NCBI RefSeq assembly: GCF_028453695.1
Contig: NC_135777.1
Location: 12,699,714 to 12,763,713, forward strand
From: Augochlora pura
Taxonomy: Eukaryota > Arthropoda > Insecta > Hymenoptera > Halictidae
DNA: 64,000 nucleotides
Direction: 5' to 3'
The position numbers and the translations under genes are program-made. The notes beneath the pieces are model-generated. The model had not been told where the DNA came from and did not search any database. It saw only the letters and a program-made list of their open reading frames with translations. Each line of letters begins with the position of its first letter. Position 1 is the stretch's first letter. This document shows, in pieces, positions 56,477 to 64,000 of this stretch.

Positions 56477-58956
56477 GAAAAGGGACAGAATGGAGAGGAA
56501 AAGGAATCGAGTCGAATCGCGTGGCACTTTTCCGTTCACGATAATTCGTTACGGTCCACTTGTAACGATAGCCGTTCGCCCGTTATCCGTTCTGATCTCG
56601 TAGTAGATCTTCGAGCCTATTAATTACCTTCGCTCGAAGGGGGGAGTTTCGGAGGCGGGGCGGTGCAGAGCGGCGGTGAACGGGGCGCAAGGGGCGCAAG
56701 GGGGCGGACGGGGTGCTGGGACACCGGGGGTAAAAGGCACTTAGAGTAAGAGTGTATAAAGCTGGCGCACCCTCTGCTGCGAGCGAACGAACAACAGACG
56801 GGTGGCCCGCGCTCAGCGCCGGGAGACTGGGGAATATTTAAAAAGTAATATCAATTACATTTGCATATTCACCACCCACCCATGACCCCCGTCGGCCGCC
56901 CCGTCCTCCTCCATCGTTTCCTCCTCTTTCTCCGCCGGTGTAGGCCCACCCTCGCCAACCGGCCAGGGCGGCCGTCCGTTGGAAAAACTACTTTTGCACC
57001 TTTTGCCCGTCCTGGGAACCACTCGCTCGACCACCCTTAACCGTTCGACCACCGAGCCTTGCTCCAGAAACCCCGTCGCAAAGTGCCAACGCTTTTACCG
57101 CGCTCCGAAAATTTTGCCGCTGAGAAGATTGCAAGAACTCCGCTTTCAGTTTACCCTTCCCGACGCCCGCCGCTTTTTCTTCGCTCCAATTTCGGCTAAC
57201 GAGCTTCGAATTTATTTGAGCTATCTTTCCGCTGCCCGGAGAGCGCGACAAAACGGTTCACGGAAAATGCCGCGGATAATTTCAGAGGTCCAGAGGTTTG
57301 AAAGATTCCGATCTTTCAATTCGGGATAGATCAGTTGTCTCGGAAATTTTCGAAATTGGTACAGTATTTCATGGTTCGTATGCGACGCGAGCTAGGCAAA
57401 GATAAAGACCGTGCACGGTCAAGGTGCGATAAAACGGAAAATCGAAGATGAAATTTGAATAAGTCGTTGCGAAGTGGAGACTTCGATCTGCGAAGCCAAG
57501 GTGGCTCGAGTCGCTTATAGAATTTGTGAAATTTCGTGGAGATATTTGAATTTGAAAGTCTACAGAATTTCCGCGGAGAACCATCCTCCGCTTCTCGGCA
57601 CAGGTGTGCGAATATTTTTCAATATGAACAACTCTCGGCGACGTGACAATAGAGATTCAGCTCTGTAGAATAAACCTGGCTGGATCTACGTTCCTTTTTT
57701 TCGTTGCAAAGTTGCAAATATACTGCGAATATTTACGCATTTCTGTCTTGCGCAGATGTTTAAAATACATGAGAACGTAGGTGTAATAGTTATTAAGAGC
57801 ATTTTTATTTTCTTGCTATAATGTTTTCCAGTTCACGAAGAAAATTTTTCACTAGTTCCAATTGTTACATCCAGTGATTTGATTGCATCGGTGATTGGAA
57901 CAAAAGACACAAGAAACAAACAAACACCTACAAACACCTCGAGCCTTTTCGTGTTCGTCAATCGCGTAAACATCGCAACTTTCCCTGGTAAATATTCAGT
58001 CATCGGTTTCTACCCGTGTTCACGTCGAGACCGATCGCGATTCGACTATTCTGAAGCGTAATCGTTCCGGTGACAGGGCCCAGCCAGGTTTTTATGGAAA
58101 CGAGGAATATTAAAGTGGACGGTCCCCTCCCCTGTCCGAGATTCGGGCCGCGGGGGAGGCTGTTGCGCCGTTACGCGACGGCACGCTTGTATCGGTGTAA
58201 ATCTTTGTTTGCAGGAATTTACGTAAGGGCGAAGGACCGAGGCGGCAGCGAGACGCCGCAATACGATAATGCGATAACGCCTCCACCCTCTTCTTCTCCA
58301 GCACTCGCTTCTCTCGTCTCACGCGGCCTTCTGCCCAACCGAATGCGCCCCGTCTCTCACTTCTTTCGCCGAGGATTTCGCTATTGTGCTCGCGCCGATT
58401 GTTACTTCGTTCGTCGGTTAACATAACAATACGCAAATGCGCGCCGACCGACCGTCTCAGCGTTTTTCCTCGGCCCTTGTTACCACTACTTCTTCCCATC
58501 GTCTTCGCGAATCAATTTCCCAATGATCAATCCTTTCTAGAAACGACGCAATATTTTATTCCTCCGAATGATATTCCTCCTTGGGATTTTTTTTTTAAAC
58601 AAATGGAGAGATTGAGTGACGAGTGTTTTGTGGGTGCCAGTTGCGCCGACTTGGGACAATATATCGGTACTTTTTTTACTTATCATAATTGCAAAATGGT
58701 GGCGGTGCGGTTGTTTTTCTGAGGGTCTTCTTCAATGGGTAACGATGTTCGTTATTTTCAGGTTATGTGCGAAAATTATGATTCAAAGTAGATTGTGTCT
58801 CGCGCTTAAATTTTGAAGAAGACGCGCTACTAAATATCTACATGCTTTGGTTTCAATATCGGAAACTGCAGTAATTTTACGAGATCGCAAACGATCTTAC
58901 ATTTGTATTATACAATAACGCGTCCGCTACTGAAAAATGACTCGTTAATGTCATTT
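55316..58956. other. No recognised gene
   Basis: 55316-56200 is AT-rich; a 77-codon minus frame at 55667-55900 is not recognisable. 56400-57200 is CpG-rich and purine-rich, with GGGGCGCAAG direct repeats near 56690-56705, a TATAAAG at about 56756, and an exact ATTTGCAT octamer near 56859. 57300-58050 is AT-leaning. 58050-58500 is CpG-rich with overlapping frames of 118 and 129 codons on opposite strands. 58500-58956 is AT-leaning. Confidence 0.4.
56420..56472. repeat. (GA)n microsatellite
   Basis: More than twenty GA units with one GTGAG interruption, preceded by a TGTGTG run. Confidence 0.95.
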
Positions 58957-59417
58957 CCACGTATCTTGAAAAATGCTTACAGAATTGAAGGCTTGCAATG
59001 TCAGCTATTCCGTTTTATCGCCTTTAAAGTGGGTCAATCGTTTCCGTGACCGAACCCCGACTATGGTCCATTGATGTTCACAATGAATACAAGTTCTCTC
59101 GAGTCCAGAAGAATCATTGCGGATCATTGTTCTCTGCATAAAATTGTCCCTGGTACGACCAACAATCCTAGCGTTACTTCGCTTGTAAATTTTAATGCTC
59201 CATCTCGTTTTACGAGGTCGGCTCTGTCCTTTAGAACCTCGCGGTACTCATTGAGATTTAGTTCGATTGGTCCGTTTTGCAGAATATATAGATTCATAAA
59301 CAATAATAGCGATAAGATCGACATATTCGCATCCAGTGTTACCAGTTTTAGAACAAGTCTTTATAAACTGTTTACATCGTCCACTAATCCTCTGATATTC
59401 GTCATAAATTATGCCTT
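58957..59417 (-). pseudogene. Gustatory-receptor-like (7tm_7) pseudogene fragment
   Basis: Read on the minus strand in one phase from about 59417 to 59063, 118 codons have only two internal stops (59361-59363 and 59124-59126). The first segment carries GLVDDVNSL, a stop, then a long hydrophobic run ending LLLFMNLYIL. The spacing resembles the 'N..Y' helix and following membrane segment of insect gustatory receptors. Fifty residues on, another hydrophobic stretch ends VVPGTILCREQ, a stop, then SAMILLDSREL, like the penultimate membrane helix with its cysteine and the helix after it. After a frameshift, LTLQAFNSVSIF (58966-59003) resembles the FxLQxxH segment that precedes the last helix. Gustatory receptors are ligand-gated membrane channels of taste neurons; this copy cannot encode one. 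The terminal TYLVxLxQF motif is not clearly present, though CRYLVARLLQNL occurs further on near 58835. Assignment rests on pattern and spacing only. Confidence 0.4.
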
Positions 59418-62265
59418 TGTGAAAATGAGTTTTAAGTCCTATATATAAATAAATAATTCGTAATGTAGGAAATTTTTTGTTTCGCTAACACAGCTTATTA
59501 GATTAAATCGGAGCATCCTTGATAATTCCACGGACGAAGCGTTGCGAACGCGATGAGATCGGTCGATGAAACAGGGAATATTATAAATTGTATAATATCG
59601 CGGATTGGAGGCTGTTGGTTGTTACTGATCGGACGAAATCGCGGCAGAAGTTAGCAGGCAGCGATCGTCGAGTGCATCGTTTACGCTTCTTAGTGGCACG
59701 GATAATTATCGCACGGGATGGATGCGTTCCGCGTCAGATTTGAGAAGGATGTTTCGGGTTTGCGCGGCAAACAACTCGAGATCCGATTCGACGCGGGATA
59801 ACCGGCGTTTCTAACCGGTGGCTCCCTAATTAGCCGCCGCGGGAGGCGGCGAGCATCGCACGCAATCGTCGAAGCAATAGTTCGGCCGCGATTATTATTT
59901 CCCCCTCGGTGTTTTCGCGTCGCTCGCCCCCTACGCAGAGGTGTCCGGGAAACCGGGGAATGGCGCTGAAGGAGGAGGAGGAGAGAAAGGAAGGAGCCAC
60001 GGAGAGCAGGCGGCGGCGGAGGAGGAGACAAGAAGGAGCGAGCTGGAACGAGAAGTCAGAGCACTCAGCGTGGCTAATTGCTCGAATCATTAAGAAGAAA
60101 CATGAAATCTAAGCCCCGGTTCTGCCGCGCGGACTACAGTGGGAAGCCGTAGATAGCGATCACCCGCGTACCGTAATGAAAATAATCACGGCGAGCCACC
60201 GGGCAACGATAACTACGTTTTAGTCGGACTTGTTGCCGTTTCCCGCAGTCCTCGGGCTCTTGTCCTTGCGTCGCTCCATCGAACCGACTGTCCAACAATG
60301 CGTCGCGCATCTCTCGTCGAGAATAATCTTCCGTTGACCTCCTCGCGCTTGCAAATAGTTGTGTCATAGGTCCTGCGTCCTTTAATAACCACTTTTGCTT
60401 CGCGGTTTGTACAGACAAATTGAGTCTCGCTTAGAACGACACGTTTTACGGAAAGCTAGTCTGACGGACTGGCGGAACAAAATTTATTTCACTAGATAAG
60501 CAAGAAAATATTTAGCTTGCCAAATAGCAAGAGAAAAATATATTTTATCGAAAAACGATTTTGTGTAAAAAGCGGAAAGGAATCGAAAGTTTGATTATTA
60601 CTTTTCTCAGAAATTGTCGGTTGAAAAGTATACCTCTGTAGGCATAAATCTGCAGTTTATAAAAGTATGACTTTCGTTGGGAAGATATCGAAGAAACATT
60701 TTACGATGATTAGCTAAATAAAATTAAATGAAAGTTTATAGGAACGACTTTCTAAAATCGTTTCTGTCAAATCGTCTGAAATAACTCACGTATGTTCAAT
60801 ACGTTAATTTCTTGACGATTGTTTTGTTAAACAGATAGCCTCGTTTTTGTTCACAGTAGCTGCAAATCGATTTATATCAACCTAAATGATGTGTTTCAGT
60901 TATGTACCTATTTTTTTTTCTCAATTTTAAAAGAACTGCACTGTTGCATATTGTGTAACTCGTACGAACAGAGTTGTTTACATCGGTAGTACTGTTTTCG
61001 AGAGAGAACGTAGTTTGGAAATTGCTCGTGTACACGTGCCTAAGCCTTCAATCGGCGTGTCTGTGCATGACTGTCCGTTTCCACTTGCAAATGCTTAGAC
61101 ACGCGTGCACGAAACGACTTTGAAGCTGTTTGTTCTATACTTTCAGTTTATTTTATCGTCAATTGTTGCTCTACTATATTTTCAGTTTCTCCATGCACGT
61201 TAAACTGCAAATTTTATCTGTTTCAGATAATTGTCGACTACGTTGATAGCGGACAGTTTGCATCTAGACACGTGGAGAACGTTTCTCATGAAACAAACGG
61301 CATTTAGAACATAAAATACAAATTCTGGAAAGACGCGGCACGATAAAACTGCTACACTAGTAATCACAATTTTAATCATTGTCCATTCTTTCATTCCAAC
61401 AGTTTGCTTTCTTATTGAACAACACTTCCACAAAGTGTACTTCTTTATTCTGCCTAACGGCTTTAACAACTGATTTCGACGAGTATACTCATCGTGAATA
61501 AATAGCAATATTTTCTGTTAAGAAAATCAAAATTTGCTGTATAAAACAAAGTTTTACTAAAAGCTGATATTACATTCGTACATTTGACGATGATTTGAAT
61601 ATTTAGAGGCTAAGAAGAAATGGAACAAAAGCTGTAATTATTACGAAAAAGAAAACGTTTATGTTCTACAACGCATTAGGGGCGTACATTTTTCAAAGAA
61701 CTCGCAACAGCTAGCTGGTTAATTTGAAGAATAATGGAGTTAATGGTAACCGTGGTTGACAGAAAGAAACCAATGTATACCCAATCAGCTCGCCTACTTC
61801 GCATACCATATCGCAATCATTATTCGTCGAATGCGTTGAACCGTGCACACCAGCTTGTCACTCCTCGCAGAAAGATAACCACCGTCGACCGGCGGAAAAG
61901 AACAAAGGGTCGCTGAAAGTCTGAAGTATACGTTGCGCAGCCTGGTTAACCAGAGTTCCGTAGCACGCGAGCTCTCAGTCGAGCGCAGACAGTAATTCGC
62001 GTGGACGCGGCGCGGCGGCGGGAGAAAGTGTTTAGATTGGGCAGACGGTAACTTTCTTCGCGGATGTTTCTTAATTATTCCTGTCCGAGGCGTTGGCGCG
62101 ATCCGAGCGGACACACCGCGCGGTCTAGATAACGGCCCCCCCTGGCTGGAAACGTACGACTCTTGCCGGGCAATTTCACGCAATTATCGTAACTCGTAGG
62201 ATCGTGTTTCCCCGGTGCAAGAAAAATTGCCGGAATAATTAGGCTCGGCTGCGGCTGCGTCGGTT

Positions 62266-62300
62266 GCAACAACAACAACAGCAGCAGCAGCAGCAGCAGC
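62266..62300. repeat. CAA/CAG trinucleotide array
   Basis: Five CAA units followed by seven CAG units. In the plus-strand frame from 62264 it reads as poly-Q, but the rest of that 118-codon frame has no recognisable domain, so this may be non-coding. Confidence 0.9.
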
Positions 62301-63650
62301 GATATCGCGGCCGACGCGGTCCGACGCTGGCCCGACGCTGGTCGACGCGCGACGAGGAAGGCGTGAGTACCAAACAGCCGGCTCGAATGACGCTCCCGTC
62401 CTGTCCGCCTGCAGGCTCAGGTGGCTTCAGCTCTTCGAGTTTCCATTGTGCGTACTGGGGTGCATACATTATTTTCGTCGGCCTCTTTTGCCCTTCGCGT
62501 GGCACCCACACCGGGCAGGTGTGTGTTACCGTGCAACCACCCCAAGCGACCCACCTCCACCTTCTCTTATCCTCGATAACTCCGCGGTCGAATTTATTGC
62601 CCGAACAGACTTTTCGGTAAGCGACCCGATGACTGGCCCCGGCCTTGCGATACCAGTTAACCTGCCATGGAACCGACAAGGCTGCAAATCGGCTGTGTCG
62701 AGCCATATGGAACGGTGTCTTTTCGACGACTTTTAGGGAACTCGACAAATTGGCCGCCTTCTGGCCTGCTGCGTTATTCCGAGTCCTCGAGAATAGACGT
62801 CCTCTTTGCTTATAGCTGTCCTTTTTCTTCCTTTTGCTCTTTGTACCGCAATTTTATTTTCACAAGAATTGTACGATATTGCTACAGAAAAAGGTATTAT
62901 TAACATCGGATCGGTATGGCGTGAATCCTTAGCCAAACTATCCAAAATTTTACTGATGTGGACACTATGAACAGAATTATCACCTTAGCAAATTGTCATG
63001 CCGTTGGGATAGACCCTTTCATCTGTGATCCATAGGTTTTTAAATGTTCGTCCGATCAACGACTTACAATTTTACTGTGTCATTTTAATTGATATTTTAA
63101 TTTTTTGCGTCATCATTTAACTGTAACACAATTCTAATTCTCCAATTTTATATACTCAAAGAGCCGTAACCCGTTTATTAGTAAAATAAATAAATGAACA
63201 CTAACTCTACCGATAAACAGGTTCATAAATCTAACTGATTAACGCTGCTTCATGTATACGTTCTATGATCCACACAGATTGAAAATCGATCGCCGTCGGA
63301 AACTCAGAATATTTCATGAAAACGATTCTATAATTCGAACAAATTGATAATCGAACGGCGGAGAGCAATATCGAGCTTGGTAAAAGCGTTTTCGCAATCG
63401 ATGGATAACGGAGGATCGTAATTGACAAATAGCAGTCTAAGCTAGCGGGGAGTTTAGCGTGGGCGAGTCGCCGAAGCGACCAGGTCGGTGATAAACCGGG
63501 GCAAGTCTCTCACGGGCAGCCGTGTTCATGGGAACAGAATTTGTGACGGCCGTGTGCGCAGCGGAGCCGCCTGTATTTAGATTTTATTTCAGTAAAAACC
63601 CCGTCGCGTACGTGACGGCACGTATGCGCGTATCGCATCGCACGGGGTCC

Positions 63651-63686
<36 letters not shown>

Positions 63687-63697
63687 GTCTCTCTCTG
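63651..63697. repeat. (CT)n microsatellite with a CTGT interruption
   Basis: About sixteen TC units, then GTCTGTC, then five more, just upstream of an acceptor-like site. Confidence 0.9.
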
Positions 63698-63743
63698 CGA
63701 CCCTCCTCCGCATCTGCTCGCGTCCTTTTTCTTGATTCCGCAG

Positions 63744-63958
63744 GAGGATGCGTTACGATCTCACCGAAAGCCCTATAGAAACATCTCCGATTCGTCCGAC
63801 GAGATTATCGAGGAGAGTTTCGCGCGCGGCCTGGGACCCGCGAAGGTGCGAATACGTCGCCGGGCACACGGGAGATTCGAGGACACGAGCGAACGGAGGA
63901 GTAGGGTACGAGGGGCACGAGCGGCGGGATCGCGTGCGCAGGTGCAGCGTAATAGCAG
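63744..63958 (+). CDS. Possible internal exon, 215 bp, unrecognised
   Basis: A good acceptor-like stretch (CCTTTTTCTTGATTCCGCAG ending at 63743) is followed by an open phase that continues to 63958. There CAG is followed by GTAGCC, a possible donor; an alternative is CAGGTGCAG near 63939. The peptide begins EDALRSHRKPYRNISDSSD and then becomes R/A-rich. The phase is also open upstream across the CT array, and the DNA is CpG-rich, so chance is likely. It could also be an untranslated exon. Confidence 0.15.
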
Positions 63959-64000
63959 GTAGCCGGAGCGAACACCTTCGCGATAAATCCACAACATTCG

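Larger units (their letters stand above)
59418..64000. other. No recognised gene apart from a possible exon near the end
   Basis: 59520-60100 is CpG-rich with purine tracts (GGAGGAGGAGG near 59972). 60420-61740 is AT-rich with short unrecognised frames. 61790-62760 is CpG-rich; opposing frames of 118 and 169 codons both run through the CAA/CAG array. 62760-63430 is AT-rich. 63430-64000 is CpG-rich with the TC array and the candidate exon. Confidence 0.4.

Noticed and set aside
62239..62748. 169-codon minus-strand frame, and opposing poly-Q frame at 62264
   Set aside because: Both depend on the CAA/CAG array (poly-C on one strand, poly-Q on the other) and overlap each other. Neither has a recognisable domain.
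1..64000. tRNA genes, rRNA genes, CRISPR arrays, LTR retrotransposons
   Set aside because: No tRNA A-box/B-box pair, rRNA segment, regular spacer array, long terminal repeat pair or reverse-transcriptase-like frame was recognised by reading.

Overview
This window looks like nuclear DNA of an insect, most plausibly a hymenopteran (bee, ant or wasp). That assignment is an inference. It rests on the alternation of CpG-rich blocks (long runs of CG, no sign of CpG depletion) with AT-rich blocks, on many short non-autonomous DNA transposons flanked by TTAA or TA, and on a decayed sequence that reads like an insect gustatory receptor. There are no ribosome binding sites, operons or dense long reading frames, so it is not bacterial. 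I found no tRNA, rRNA, CRISPR array or convincing multi-exon protein gene. The window is best read as intergenic or deep intronic DNA.

The best-supported content is transposon-derived. About twenty elements end in TTAA and have inverted ends, the signature of piggyBac-type mobilisation. They sort into families. One starts TTAACCCC(T/A)TGC and has copies or pieces near 6.2, 7.8, 17.1, 17.4, 28.5, 32.1, 41.0 and 43.9 kb. Another starts TTAACACTAGGTTTACGG (4.6, 16.6, 18.8, 34.8 kb, and a diverged copy at 9.7 kb). A pair carries TTAACTGG ends (12.5 and 28.2 kb), and several occur once. At 41 kb one element sits inside another. At 9.9-10.3 kb a TTAA-bounded fragment carries a short acidic reading frame like the N-terminus of a piggyBac transposase. 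TA-flanked elements with TACAG ends lie at 1.3 and 15.2 kb, a mariner-like miniature element at 36.2 kb, and a small family with GCGGATCTTTATGC ends is scattered through the window.

Between these lie at least five unrelated degenerate minisatellites (9.0, 20.8, 30.4, 38.4 and 50.8 kb; periods about 20 to 176 bp) and many simple repeats (GA, AAG, AAT, CGG and CAA/CAG, plus 5-mer and 10-mer GC-rich arrays). Most GA/CT tracts lie in or at the edge of CpG-rich blocks.

Coding relics are few. A minus-strand gustatory-receptor-like pseudogene lies at 59.0-59.4 kb with in-frame stops, and an unrecognised 111-codon frame at 5.8-6.2 kb is a weaker candidate of the same kind. A 53-codon frame at 268-429 and a possible exon at 63.74-63.96 kb are noted at low confidence. 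Several long frames in CpG-rich DNA (249, 270 and 212 codons) are judged to be chance frames, because stop codons are rare there and the frames run through simple repeats.
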